From Mauremys mutica (taxonomy: Eukaryota > Chordata > Testudines > Geoemydidae), in NCBI RefSeq assembly GCF_020497125.1, contig NC_059075.1:56191321-56255320 (forward strand): DNA of 64,000 nt, given 5' to 3'. How positions within the stretch are numbered: position 1 is the stretch's first letter; each line of letters begins with the position of its first letter. The notes beneath the pieces were generated by a model. That model was not told the origin of the DNA and searched no databases. It worked only from the letters and a program-made list of their open reading frames with translations. The translations under genes and the position numbers were made by a program. This document shows, piece after piece, positions 36,761 through 48,000 of this stretch.

Positions 36761-37565
36761 ATGCCTACTTTTGAAAATGGGACATAAGCCCCTGACTCAC
36801 TTAGGCACTTTTGAAAAAGTTACCCTTAATTACATTTTTAAAAGATAAAAGGAAGCATAAAACAAACAGCTATTACATTTCATCAAGTTACGACTGATAA
36901 AGAATCAGAAATGCTCTAAAATGTACAATTACAAAAAGGAATAAACACTGAGAAATTTCTGCAATTTCAGAGAGAACTAACATTAGTACATATGTCCGGA
37001 AAGCACCATTGAAAAGCCATTTCTCTGTTTTGAGGAAAATGAGGACAAGGCCCTATTGCAATTTTTGCTAGTTTAAATAAAGAAAATTTATAGTAATTAA
37101 AGATTTTTAATCATTTACACTAAAACACATTGCCTGAGGACAAAACAAAAAGGTACCATAGAAACTAGATGATCCCAATAGTCCCTTTTGCCCTTAAAAT
37201 CTATGAATATATAAACTGTGGCTCTTCAAGATGATTTCCTATATGGATCCACATTCTTGGGTTTTGCACACCCCTGGAAACTTCTATCAACCAATGCCCA
37301 TTGAGGAATCCCAGTCACTATGGTAAGAAACCATTTTTTTCTCCTTCAAGAATTTCCCACATGGTTCCATATGCTTACGAGATTAAAAGTCCAGAAGGTA
37401 CCTGAGGAGTCTGAGGAGTCTTTACGTTAAAAGTGACTGCAATTGGACTGCTAAGCTAGAGGCCATATTGAGAGAATAAGGCCTGTAAAGGAACATATTT
37501 CCAAGCGGCATATTTCAATGATAGAGATGTTGCAAAGGCATGCTGTTGAGGCTTCCTTAGACTGA
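36761..37565. other. Non-coding DNA with a CR1 tail
   Basis: No gene is recognised. A CR1 3' tail fragment in plus orientation lies at 37155-37212 ('aaactagatgatcccaatag' then 'tcccttttgcccttaaaatc'). Confidence 0.55.
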
Positions 37566-37839
37566 TGGGTTGTATACATGGCATAGCAAAGCTTACCAGA
37601 GGGGTGTGATTTGTAAAGCACTCTAACATGTTGGGCTTTAACTGCCCAGTGTAGACCCTGCTGGTGTGCTCTAAAAGGTACCTAGTTCACATTGATGTAG
37701 GCTAGTTGAAAACAGGACTAAGTTAATGCAATTGAGAGCAGTCCAGCAGGGTCAATGGGAAAGATAGAGGGCATATTATTTCAGCACTTTACAAATCACA
37801 CTCCTTTGGTGTGCTTTGCCATGCTGTGTAGACAAGCTC
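37566..37839. mobile_element. Harbinger-like MITE with about 55-bp terminal inverted repeats
   Basis: The left end (GGGTTGTATACATGGCATAG, extending to about 37622) and the complement of the right end (GAGCTTGTCTACACAGCATG, extending back to about 37783) pair over roughly 55 bp. Both contain 'gtgtgatttgtaaag'. 'TTGTCTACAC' in the right end is the Harbinger terminal signature of this window. The right flank is TTA and the left is TGA, so the target duplication has decayed. Non-coding. Confidence 0.7.
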
Positions 37840-38967
37840 TTAGCTGAATATACACTAATTCACATAGGGGGGCTGAAAACCTTTGCTGGGTTATAGCAGT
37901 CAAGTTTACATGATCTGATTCATTTGGATCGATGGACTGACACTTGGTCTTATTTTCATATGGCACAAAAAGTCTAGGAACCTTGGGATTTATTTGGTCC
38001 TATATGAATAATAACTTAAAGTCTTCTTGGCATCTAAAGTATTGAGCATGACCTCCGTTGGACATGAATGAGTGTTGAAAGAAAAATACAAACCAGTTAA
38101 TGGCCTGATTGAGATGGAAGCCAGAGACCATTTTAAAACAGGAATTTAGAACAGGGAGAAAGGATCGTCTATTTTTATGGAACATAGTGTTTCAGGGGGG
38201 GATCCACCATCAGGGCCTGGATCTTGCTAACTCTGAGCTGACAGTATGACTATGAGGAATGCCACATACAGAAATATGATAGATGGAATGTTCCAATAAA
38301 GGTTTGAATAGGGCCCCATGAGCTTTGTCCAAACAAGTCTTAGATTCCACGATGGAGATCATTCATGCACAAGAGAATAAACATGCAGCATCTATTTTAG
38401 AAACTTTATTACTGGATGTTAGAAGGCTGAAATTGCAGCCAGGTGGTGTCTGATGGAGCTCAGAATGAAATACTGTCTCAGGTCTCCTCCTTTGTGAGCT
38501 GCTTAGATAGACAATCTCTTTCTTTTCATTAAGAAAGTTTTCCAGGTTAAAGGCTTTCTGGAAGAATCTTTTGACTTTTGCAGAGCACTCCATCTACTGC
38601 CCCAGAAGCCAAGTTGAGAGACTTCTGATCTGGTAGAGAATCTTGCCCTTATCGTAAGATAGCAGATCTAGTAGATTGGGAAAGGGAACTGATGTGGTTC
38701 TGATATGAGTTTAAACTAGAGAATTAGAGTGATCAAACTGGTCTAGGCTATCAAGAATATTTTGGCTCAGTTCTCTTTGTCTTCTGGGTGGAGTGCTCTG
38801 TATTACACAACAATACCTTTTCTGGCTGATTAAGGCACAACGCTGCTGGGCTACAAAAATTCCCAGTCAGCCCTTGACTGTAAAAATGGTGCTCTGGGTG
38901 GAGTAAATCACATGGAAAAGGGTTAAGGTAGCAAGTATTTGTCTCAGAGTAAGGCACAGATAGCTGG
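37840..38967. other. Non-coding DNA
   Basis: No gene or bounded repeat is recognised. Confidence 0.45.
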
Positions 38968-39391
38968 TGTCAGGATCAATGGACCTAGAACCTGGGGTTG
39001 TGAGGTCCTGGATGACTGATGCCTCCACATCACCACGGGGGAACTAAGCAAAACAGCCTCCAACATTCCTGGAAGGCCAGGCATCCCCGGAATTTTCACC
39101 CAAAGAGGCCAGAACAACAGCTCCCTGCAGCTGCCTGATTGGTCCATACCAACTATTTAAACCAGGAAGTTGCCCAGGGAGCTGTCGGAGCAGCAATGTA
39201 GACTCTGGCTTGCTAGTGCTACAGACCTCATCTTTTGCATTATCTTGCTCCTGTCTTCTGCCTTTGACTCCAGTCCAGCTTGACCTTGCTTCTCATCTCC
39301 TGACTCAGCTTTGTAACAAGTCTCAACTCCTGCCTTCGACCCCAGCCCAGTGGACACTACTGGGCCAGCCACCTACACCCTGGCCATTACA
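38968..39391 (+). mobile_element. Solo LTR, gypsy-type
   Basis: A 424-bp segment starts TGTCAGGATCAATGG and ends CCATTACA. It contains an inverted CCAAT box ('tgattgg', about 39137) and a TATA-like 'ctatttaaacc' at 39154-39164, followed by C/T-rich sequence, as in R-U5. No internal coding region adjoins it. It resembles, in layout, the LTR at 52972-53330 ('ctgcctgattgg' box). No clear target duplication is visible. Confidence 0.65.
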
Positions 39392-39587
39392 ACTGTAGCC
39401 AACTGATATGCAAAAAGGGGCAAGCATCCATTATGGCTAAGAATATGGGAATCCTGTGTTACTGACACATGGGTCAAGTTCTAAGGATGGAAGGGAAAGA
39501 GAGTGCTCCTCATATTGGCTCTTCATATTGGCATATAAACAGGTGTTTATACCTGCTGCACTTCACCAGCTCAAAGAATGATGGACT

Positions 39588-39710
39588 TAGAATCATAGAG
39601 TTTAAGGCCAGAACAGACTGCCATATCATCTAGTCTGACATCCTGTGTATCACAAGCTACCAACACCACCCAGCCACGTCTGTTCCAAGCCTCACAACCA
39701 GAGTTAGGCC
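39588..39710 (-). mobile_element. CR1 3' end fragment
   Basis: On the minus strand this resembles the 3' UTR of a CR1 subfamily: 'agaatcatagagtttaaggc' beginning (plus-strand view) followed by 'catctagtctgacatcctgt'. It is 5'-truncated and non-coding. Confidence 0.75.
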
Positions 39711-40712
39711 AAAGTTTAGTTTCCAGAGGGCGCTAATGCTTATGCTAGCAGTGCAAATCTCATACACCACATAAGCACATAGTCATTTCCTTCTTATATA
39801 TTGTTCTTAATGACAAGCGACAATTAATGATGCTTATCCTTTATGCAGCCATTTCCCCAATGCTCTGAAAACTATCCATTTCTATCCATAGCATGGAGAA
39901 TGGTTTATCATAATAATAGCTTACATTTATCTCTTGCCGTCTATCCACATTAAGTGGGCTCCAAAACTCTGCCTAATGTTAAGATGTTTTAAATAGAAGA
40001 CACTTTTCTAACCACCTTTAATAGTGAAAAAAGCAGCGACGAGGATCTACAACAGCAACATCCTGTCACCAAATATCTTACTGCTGCAGCATGAAGCACA
40101 ATGCAATGTGTAGTGTTATGTCATCGCCTCGCAAAAACCACCATTCTGATAAGATGTGACAGCTGAGCTTGCACTCATTATTATGCCTTTGTGAAGTATG
40201 ATGGCTTACTGTACATAGTGACATCCTGATAAATGCTAAATTATCCCCTGTTTACAAATATCCATCTTCTCAATTATATCTTCATTCATTCACCTCTGCT
40301 GTACTCTATGTACAGATGTTAACTATGGAATATATGGTAACCTCCATCCTCTTCAGTTTGCATGTACAGAATATAATTGTCTGTGAAGCCTTTTGTGGGT
40401 ATTTTAGATGACAGACTATATACAGAACAAATCAGATTTTGCTGTTTATCTGTCTAAGTTATGGCATGAATATTTGCTAACCGTTAGCATACCAAGAATA
40501 TGCCATTCATACTTATTGTGGCCCATAACTGCATCTGGAATGCTAAAGCAGAAATCTATTTGACAAATAACATTTTTCAGACACATTGTTCTGTAGCTGA
40601 ATATTTAATAAAGTACCCTACCATATTGCTGTGCTTTTCCTTCATTTTACCAGCCTATGTGATCCATGGTGTCCTCATACCCTCACTCTGAATTTCAGAT
40701 GTCTGCTGCTAA
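39711..40712. other. Non-coding DNA
   Basis: No gene or bounded repeat is recognised. This AT-rich DNA contrasts sharply with the GC-richer transposon that follows. Confidence 0.45.
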
Positions 40713-40715
40713 TTA

Positions 40716-40920
40716 GGCCTGGTCTACACTAGGACTTTAATTCGAATTTAGCAGCGTTAATTCGAATTAACCGTGCACCCGTCCACACCAGGAAGCCATT
40801 TAATTCGACCTAGAGGGCTCTTTAGTTAGAATTCGGTACTCCACCCCGACGAGGGAAGTAGCGCTAAATTCGACATGGCTATGTCGAATTAGGCTAGGTG
40901 TGGATGCAAATCGAACTTAG
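40716..40920. promoter_or_regulatory. Left terminal and subterminal region with TCGAAT motifs
   Basis: After the terminal repeat, ATTCGA or its complement occurs several times between about 40739 and 40915, including two 'ttaattcgaatt' palindromes. In Harbinger elements the Myb-like protein binds short subterminal motifs, so these are plausible binding sites. That function is inference. Confidence 0.6.
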
Positions 40921-41105
40921 TAGCTCCGGGAGCTATCCCACACTGCACCACTCTGTTGACGCTCTGGACAGCAGTCCGAGCTCAGATGTTCTGATCAGCC
41001 ATACAGGAAAAGCACCGGGAAAATTTGAATTCCTTTTCCTGTCTGGCCAGTTTGAATCTCATTTCCTGTGTGGACGTCGTGGCGAGCTCAGCAGCACTGG
41101 CAGCA

Positions 41106-41681
41106 ATGCAGAGCTCTCCAGCAGAGGGGTCCATGCAATCTCAGAGTAGAAAGAGGGCCCCAGCATGGACTGACCGGGAAGTCTTGGATCTGATCGCTGT
41201 GTGGGGGATGAGTCTGTGCTTTCGGAGCTGCGCTCCAAAAAACGGAATGCAAAGACCTACGAGAAGGTCTCCAAAGCCATGGCACTCAGAGGATACAGCC
41301 GGGATGCAACGCAGTGCCGCGTGAAAATCAAGGACCTGAGACAAGGCTACCAAAAAATCAAAGCGGCAAACAGACGCTCCGGAGCCCAGCCCCAGACATG
41401 CCGCTTCTACGAGGCACTGCATGCCATTCTCGGTGGGTCTGCCACCACTGCCCCACCAGTGACCGTGGACTCTGAGGATGGGATAGTGTCGAGGGGCAGT
41501 TTCTCGGCGATGTTCGCCGATGGGGAAGATCAGGAAGGGTTTGTGGAGGACGAGGCAGGCGACAGCGGTTACAATACTGCTTTCCCCGACAGCCAGGATC
41601 TCTTCATCACCCTCACAGAGATCCCCTACCAACCCTCCCCGGCCGTTAACCCGGACTCCGAATCAGGGGAAGGATCAGTCG
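41106..41681 (+). pseudogene. Myb/SANT-like DNA-binding protein, exon 1 (one-base frameshift)
   Basis: This exon encodes the trihelix/Myb-like (Myb_DNA-bind_4 type) domain that Harbinger elements use to recognise their ends. The start chosen is ATG at 41106, giving a short leader then 'RKRAPAWTDREVLDLIAVWG' (41142-41201). The frame then breaks: the downstream frame from 41201 carries the rest of the domain, with 'RNAKTYEKVSKAMA', 'CRVKIKDLRQGYQK' and 'CRFYEALHAILGG', followed by an acidic linker. One base is missing in the G run at about 41196-41201. The exon ends at 41681 before a GTAAGT donor. The rest of the reading frame is clean, so the break looks recent. A sequencing or assembly error cannot be excluded. 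Confidence 0.85.
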
Positions 41682-42502
41682 GTAAGTGCTATAAACATGT
41701 AAACATTTATTTTTTAACAAAACAGGAATAAAAACTATATAAAAAGAAGGTCAATGCATATAGGGATCGAACAGAAATCCTCTTGGGACAGTTCTACGAA
41801 GCTCTCTGAGAGGTACTAGAAAAGCCTCCGCAGGAGGTTCCTGGGGAGAGGTGCCTTGTTGGGTGCTCCGTGGAAGCACACTCTTCCGCACCAGGCCATC
41901 CTGAGGTATAATGGGAGCATCGCCTCGACCAGCATGGCAGCATAGGGCCCTGGTCTGTGCAGGGATTCACGCAGCATTTGCTCTCTGTATCTCCTGGAGA
42001 CCCGCCTCAGGGTGATCTCGCTCGGCGACTGCTGCATCTAATTAGGGGAATTACTTTAATGTTACTATTGTGAATGCTTGACTTTTCATTTGCATAACAA
42101 TGACCGTCGTTTAACAGCCACGTGTTGTAGGCTGCAGAGGAAAAGCATACAGGGATCTTTCCCGGGGACAGCCGCGAGGGGCTGGAACAGGGTCAGACTT
42201 TATGCTTTCCAGATTGCCTGCAGCAGGAGGGCACTGCTGTCCATTAACTGTTAAGCAGCCTAAAGTTTACGGCTTACCAGGCCTGGCTGCTACATGGATT
42301 CTGCTGTCCTGCCCCGCTTGTCCGATCTCCAATGCAAGACCCCAGGCAATGAAAGCGAATGCCGAAAATTCGAACTTGTCCTGAGAGCACATGAGATTAG
42401 GTGCCCTGTATGGTCTTGTTCACAGAAACTGAGTAGACTGTGTTCAGTGTTCGCAAACATGTATCTTTGGAAGGAAATCACTTCCTTTTTCCCATCACAC
42501 AG
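41682..42502 (+). other. Intron of the Myb-like gene (821 bp)
   Basis: The donor GTAAGT (41682-41687) and the acceptor after 'cttcctttttcccatcacac'-AG (42501-42502) are both strong. The exon 1 frame leaves one base of a codon and exon 2 supplies two, so the phase (phase 1) is preserved across the junction. The intron contains an antisense open frame (41816-42037) described separately. Confidence 0.8.
41816..42037 (-). CDS. Hypothetical 73-residue antisense frame in the intron
   Basis: A minus-strand frame starts at ATG 42037 and ends with TAG at 41816. It is rich in Arg, Leu and Pro and lies in GC-richer DNA than the rest of the intron. After the stop the same frame continues without another stop for about 20 more codons ('YLSESFVELSQEDFCSIP', to about 41762). 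That could mean a formerly longer frame or chance. No domain is recognised. It could be an element-encoded third protein, a remnant of one, or a fortuitous frame. Confidence 0.3.
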   Translation of the reverse strand: MQQSPSEITLRRVSRRYREQMLRESLHRPGPYAAMLVEAMLPLYLRMAWCGRVCFHGAPNKAPLPRNLLRRLF

Positions 42503-42972
42503 CTGCGGCTCTTTCCCGAACTGCCCCGGCATCCCCCTCACAGAGGCTGGCGCAGATTAGGCGGCGAAAGAAAAAGACTCGGGACGAGATGTTCGCTGAA
42601 CTCATGGCCTGCTCCAGAGCCGAGGCGGCCCAGCAGAGCCAGTGGAGGGAGACCCTCTCTCAGCAGCAGCGCTCACACAGCGAACGGGAGGACAGGTGGC
42701 GGCAGGAAGACCAGCAGGCGACTCAAACGCTGCTTGGACTAATGAGGGAGCAAACGGACACGCTCCAGCGCCTTGTGGATGTTCTGCAGGACCGCAGGCA
42801 GGAGCAGAGAGCCCCCCTGAACTGTATCTGCAACCGCCCTCCCCCGCCACAAAGTCCTGTCCCCCCCTCACCCAAAATCACAAGAAGGAGGGGCGCTAGG
42901 GGCCGTGAAAACTGTCACTCCACCCCAGCAGAGCGCTCATGTACCAAACAGCTCTCATTCCCTAAAGTATGA
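42503..42972 (+). CDS. Myb/SANT-like protein, exon 2 (coiled-coil tail)
   Basis: Exon 2 joins exon 1 in phase and runs open to TGA at 42970-42972. It starts with a Ser/Pro stretch, then a very basic block (RRRKKKTR at about 42562-42585) that would serve as a nuclear localisation signal. A Gln/Glu/Arg-rich helix with coiled-coil character follows (about 42589-42810: 'EREDRWRQEDQQATQTLLGL', 'DTLQRLVDVLQDRR'), then a Pro-rich, basic C-terminus. In related elements this C-terminal part contacts the transposase and aids its nuclear import. A polyadenylation-like ATTAAA lies at 43041-43046. Confidence 0.8.
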
Positions 42973-43040
42973 GAATTGCTTGCCTTCCTGGCTCACCCGA
43001 TCCCAAATCCCAGTTTCATCCCCCAACTGTGTAGTTGAGT

Positions 43041-43046
43041 ATTAAA
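43041..43046 (+). terminator. Candidate polyadenylation signal of the Myb-like gene
   Basis: ATTAAA about 70 bp after the stop codon of exon 2, the usual place for a polyadenylation signal. Confidence 0.5.
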
Positions 43047-43758
43047 AATAGTTTGCTGTTCATTACTGTTTCCGTCATGTTTCTTTGCAGAAGACTTTGT
43101 GTGAAGGGGGGGGAGGGGTTTGTTAATTGCATAGGACAGCCACCATTAACAGGGTACAGACATGGGGGCAGGATCAACAGCAGGTCACACACAGAGTGCA
43201 GTCACTAGGCACCCGGGTCACTCTGCGAGGTGTCTGCTGCCCCAGGTCAGTCTGGGAGGTGTATGTTGCCCCAGGGTCCGAGCGCCTGGCATCCACAAAT
43301 GGCAAGGCAGGCTGCCCTTACCATGCCCTTCCACCCTAGCCATGAACCTCTCCGATGCCCTGAGCCCCAGCCAGAGCCATCATCCCCCCACACCTACTCA
43401 CCCTTCCCACACAGCCCTCACCCCTTCCTGCAAACCCACCCCTTCCTGCACACTCTCCGGTAACCGTCCTCCCCCCAGAGACCGCTGTAGGAGCAGGAGC
43501 CTGTCAGTCCTCGAGTGTAGAAGCGGTCTGTACATCACTGCACACCGTACCCACCACAGTCTGCGTCCCTGTTGGAACCCTTGAACGAGAATTCGTTAGT
43601 AAAGAAAACTTTGTTAATTAAAAATGTTCCAATAACTTTATTTTTAAATGTCTGTTGGAAGGGGGGAAACCTGGTGAACGGGGTATGTAACCGCTGAAAA
43701 AAGTCAATAGTAACTGAAACAGGGGCAGGTTCAGCTTCTCTGTAAAGAGACTGGACAG
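43047..43758. other. Spacer between the convergent Harbinger genes
   Basis: About 600 bp between the two 3' ends. The plus-strand frame at 43162-43584 (Pro/Ser-rich, 140 codons) has no domain and arises from C-rich composition. A polyadenylation signal for the minus-strand gene lies at 43637-43642. Confidence 0.5.
43637..43642 (-). terminator. Candidate polyadenylation signal of the transposase gene
   Basis: AATAAA on the minus strand, about 115 bp beyond the transposase stop codon. Confidence 0.55.
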
Positions 43759-45042
43759 TCATAGGTTACCCTGCTCTCTGAGGAACCTAGCTTTCAAAGC
43801 CTCCCGGATGCACAGCGCTTCCCGCTGGGCTCTTCTAATCGCACAGGTGTCTGGCTGAGCGTAATCAGCAGCCAGGCGATTTGCCTCAACCTCCCATCCC
43901 GCCATAAAGGTCTCCCCCTTGCTCTCACAGAGATTGTGGCGCACACAGCAAGCTGCAATAACAATGGGGATATTGGTTTCGCTGAGATCCAAGCGAGTGA
44001 GTAAGCTCCTCCATCTCCCCTTGAGACGTCCGAAAGCACACTCCACCACCATTCTGCACTTGCTCAGCCGGTAGTTGAAGAGCTCCTTGTCACTGTCCAG
44101 GACGCCTGTATAGGGCTTCATGAGCCAGGGCATTAGCAGGTACGCTGGGTCCCCGAGGATCACTGTAGGCATCTCCACATCCCCAACACTTACTTTGTGG
44201 TCCGGGAAGAAACTACCTTCCTGCAGGTGTCTAAACAGACCAGAGTTCCTGAACACACGCGCGTCATGAACCTTGCCCGGCCACCCGACGTAGATGTTGG
44301 TAAAACGTCCCCTATGGTCCACCAGTGCTTGCAGCACCATTGAAAAGTAGCCCTTTCGGTTAATATACTGGCTGGCCTGATGGGCCGGTCCCAGGATAGG
44401 GATGTGAGTGCCATCTATAGCCCCACCGCAGTTTGGGAATCCCATCGCGGCAAAGCCATCTATGACGACCTGGACGTTTCCCAGGGTCACTACCTTTGAG
44501 AGCAGTAGGTCAACGATTGCGTGGGCTACTTGCATCACAGCAACCCCCATGGTAGATTTGCCCACGCCAAAGTGGTTCGCTACTGACCGGTAGCTGTCTG
44601 GCGTTGCAAGTTTCCAGAGGGCTATGGCCACTCGCTTCTGCACACTCAGGGCTGCTCGCATCCGGGTGTCCTGGCGCTTCAGGGCAGGGGCCAGCAAGTC
44701 ACACAGTTCAAGGAAAGTGCCCTTACGCATCCTGACGTTTCGCAGCCACTGTGATTCATCCCAGACCTGCAGCACTATGCGGTCCCACCAGTCCGTGCTT
44801 GTTTCCCGGGCCCAGAATCGCCGTCCCATAGCATGAACGTGACCCATTGCCACCATGATCTCCGCGGCGCGGGATCCCGTGCTTTGTGAGAGGTCTGTGC
44901 CACTCTCACACTTCATGTCCTCACCGCGCTGCCGGAGCCTCCTCGCCTGATTTCTCAGCAGCTGACTGTGGAAGAGGTGTTCGATAAGGTGCGAGGAGTT
45001 GACAACGGCCATAAGTGCAGCGATGATCGCAGCGGGCTCCAT
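43759..45042 (-). CDS. PIF/Harbinger DDE transposase (HARBI1-like), 427 aa, intact
   Basis: Cuts and pastes the element at TWA targets with the Myb-like partner. Residues 1-60 form a basic leader. Residues 80-125 hold the 'DWWDRIV...W..NVRM' region typical of the family. Residues 132-165 look like a helix-turn-helix ('ALWKLATPDSYRSVANHFGV'). The DDE_Tnp_4 catalytic domain spans about 200-370: D210 in 'GGAIDGTHIP', D260 in 'GWPGKVHDARVF', D298 in 'GDPAYL' and E334 in 'VVECAFGRLKGRW'. D210, either D260 or D298, and E334 supply the acidic triad. Length fits the family (about 350-450 aa). There is no frameshift or stop. The ATG at 45042 is the first in the frame and begins a plausible alanine-rich N-terminus. 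It is a transposon gene rather than the host HARBI1 because it lies within intact transposon ends. Confidence 0.95.
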   Translation of the reverse strand: MEPAAIIAALMAVVNSSHLIEHLFHSQLLRNQARRLRQRGEDMKCESGTDLSQSTGSRAAEIMVAMGHVHAMGRRFWARETSTDWWDRIVLQVWDESQWLRNVRMRKGTFLELCDLLAPALKRQDTRMRAALSVQKRVAIALWKLATPDSYRSVANHFGVGKSTMGVAVMQVAHAIVDLLLSKVVTLGNVQVVIDGFAAMGFPNCGGAIDGTHIPILGPAHQASQYINRKGYFSMVLQALVDHRGRFTNIYVGWPGKVHDARVFRNSGLFRHLQEGSFFPDHKVSVGDVEMPTVILGDPAYLLMPWLMKPYTGVLDSDKELFNYRLSKCRMVVECAFGRLKGRWRSLLTRLDLSETNIPIVIAACCVRHNLCESKGETFMAGWEVEANRLAADYAQPDTCAIRRAQREALCIREALKARFLREQGNL

Positions 45043-48000
45043 GCTCGCAGTGCTGTGGCGTCCGCGCTGTCACTGACCAGAAAAGTGTGCGAACAGAGTT
45101 CCCGCCGGCGCTTTCAAGGAGAGAGGGCGGGAGTGACGGTTGAATGATGACAGTTACCCAAAACCACCCTCGACACATTTTTCCCCCAGAAGGCATTGGG
45201 GGCTCTACCCAGCATTCCAATGGGAAGCGGGGACTGCGGGAACTGTGGGATAGCTGCCCAGAATGCACCGCTTCCAATGTCGACGCTTGCCCCGTTAGTG
45301 TGGACTCACAAAGTCGAATTAGTGTCCTTAGTATGGATACACAAATTCGAATTCATCAGGTCGAATCCACAAATTCGACCTAAGTTAAATCGAACTACTC
45401 TTGTAGTGTAGACATACCCTTAGAGGTTTTCTTGCATGAGGATGATGATTGTATATAAATATATACAGGGCTAAACCAGACAAGATGCTTTCACTGCCAT
45501 GAAGAGCTTATAACTTATACTTCATTCATTTACATTTTTTAAAAGAGGGAGGGGGAAAGGCTGTGCCTTCCTGAGGACTGCAAATAAGGCAACCTCTGAA
45601 TATTACACCAGCACAGAAAGGTTTAAATGTGATTGTGCTCTTTGGAGTGGGATCAGCAAAAGAATTTCTGATATGAATTTGTGTCCTTTTGTCACATTGT
45701 ACACTTTTGTCATATGGCTTCCTATCTAGTCCTTCAGAGGGATTCTTCAGTTGCCTTCTGGAAAAGCAGCTCTTTTTGAACAGATGTGGAGAATGTGAGG
45801 GAGATTCCCATACCTGAGCCATTCTTTTTTGAGGAACTGTCCCAGACTGAGGTGTCATTAGAGTAGGTTTTGGAACAAATTGATAAATTAAACAGAAATA
45901 AGTCACTAGATGGCATTCACCCAAGAGTTCTGAAGGAACTCAAATATGAAAGTGCAAAACTACTATCTGTGGTATGTAAACTATTGCTTAAATCAGCTTC
46001 TGTACCTAATGACTCGAGGATAGCTAATGTGATGCTAATTTTTAAAAAAGTCTTCAGAGGAAGTCCTGGCAATTACAGGCCAATAAGCCTAACTTCAGTA
46101 GCAGGCAAACTGAACAAAAAGAACAAACACAGATGAACATGATTTGTTGTAGAAGAGTCAACATGACTTTTTTAAAGAGAAGTCATGACTTACCAATCTA
46201 TTAGAATTCTTTCAGGGAGTCAACAAACAGGTGGACAAGGCTGATCCAGTGGCTATAGTGTACTTCGACTTTCATAAAGCCTTTGACAAGGTCCCTCAAC
46301 AAAGGCTCTTAAACAAAGTAAGCAGTCATGGGATAAGAAGGACGGTCCTCTCATGGATCAGTAACTGTTTAAAAGATAGGAAATAAAGGTAGGAATAAAT
46401 AGTCAATTTTCAGAATGGATAGGTGTCATCCTGGGATCTGTACTGTGACCAGTTCCATTCAACATATTCATAAATTATTTGAAAAAAAGGGTAAACAGTG
46501 AGGTGGGAAAGTTTGCAGATGATACAAAATAGCTCAAGATAGCTAAGTCTAAAGCAGACTTCAAAGCATTACAAAACAGGGCTGTCGATTAATCGCAGTG
46601 AACTCAAGCGATTAACTCGAAAAAAATTAATTGTGTTTAAAAAAATGAATCTTGATTAATCGCAATTTTAATCACACTGTTAAGCGATAGAATACCAATT
46701 GAAATGTATTAAATATTTTGGATGTTTTTTCTACATTTTCATATATATTATATTCTGCACTCCAATTGAAATCAAAGTGTGTATTATTTGTTATTACAAA
46801 TATTTGCACTGTAAAAATGATAAACAAAAGAAATAGTATTTTTCAATTAACCTCAGCTAAGTACTATAGTGCAATCTCTTTGTCATAAAAGTGCAACTTA
46901 GAAATGTAAATTTTTTTTGGTTACATAACTGCACTCAAAAACAAAACAATGTAAAAATTCAGAGCCTACAAGTCCACTCAGTCCTACTTCTTGTTCAGCC
47001 AATCATTAAGACAAACAAGTTTGTTTACAAAAAATTTACATTTACAGGAGATAATGCTGCCCTCTTCTTATTTATAATGTCACCAGAAAGTGAGAACAGG
47101 CATTTGCATGGCACTTTTGTAGCCAGCATTGCAAGGTTTTTTACATGCCAGATATGCTAAAGATTCATATGCCCCTTCATGCTTCAGCCACCATTCTGTT
47201 TTACCCACATTCTGCCATTTATTTTATGTTATAGCATTCTCGGTTGATGACCCAGACATGTTGTTCATTTTAAGAACACTTTCACTGCAGAGCTGAAAAA
47301 CGCAAAGAAGGTACCGATGTGAGATTTCTAAAGATAGCTAAAGCACTCAATCCAAGGTTTAAGAATCTGAAGTGCTTTCCAAAATCTGAGAGGGCTGAGG
47401 TGTGGGGCATGCTTTCAGAAGTCTTAAAAGAGCACACTCCGATGCAGAAACTACAGAACCCAAACCACCAAAAAGAAGTGGTTTTTCTTGCAGGTGGCAA
47501 ATGACTCAGATCATGAAAATGAACATGCGTCAGTCTACACTGCTCTGGATTGTTATCAAGCAGAACCCGTCATCAGCATGGATGCATGTCCCCTGGAATG
47601 GTGGTTGAAGCATGAAGGGACATATGAATCTTTAGCACATCTGGCATGTAAATATCTTGCAACGCCGGCTTGAACAATGCCACGAGAACACCTGTTCCCA
47701 CTTTCAGGTGACATTGTAAACAAGAAGTGGGCAGCATTATCTCCTACAAATGTAAACAAACTTGTTTGTCTAAGTGATTGGCTGAACAAGAAGTAGGACT
47801 GAGTGAACTTGTAGGCTCCAAAATTTTACATTATTTTATTTTTGAATGCAGTTAGGTTTTTTTACATAATTCTACATTTGTAAGTTCAATTATCATGATA
47901 AGAGATTGCATTACAGAACTTGTATTAGGTGAATTGAAAAATACTATTTCTTTTGGTTTTTTACAGTGTAAATACTTGTAATCAAAAATAAATATAAAGT

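Larger units (their letters stand above)
40716..45419. mobile_element. Complete PIF/Harbinger DNA transposon, 4704 bp
   Basis: Terminal repeats GGCCTGGTCTACACTA (left) and complement GGGTATGTCTACACTA (right) are flanked by identical TTA duplications at 40713-40715 and 45420-45422. PIF/Harbinger elements typically make 3-bp TWA duplications. Subterminal DNA on both sides is studded with ATTCGA/TCGAAT motifs. Two convergent genes lie inside: the Myb/SANT-like gene on plus (41106-42972, two exons) and the DDE transposase on minus (43759-45042). Harbinger transposition needs both proteins. The transposase frame is intact and the Myb-like gene carries one frameshift, so the copy looks recent but probably not self-sufficient. 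Confidence 0.95.
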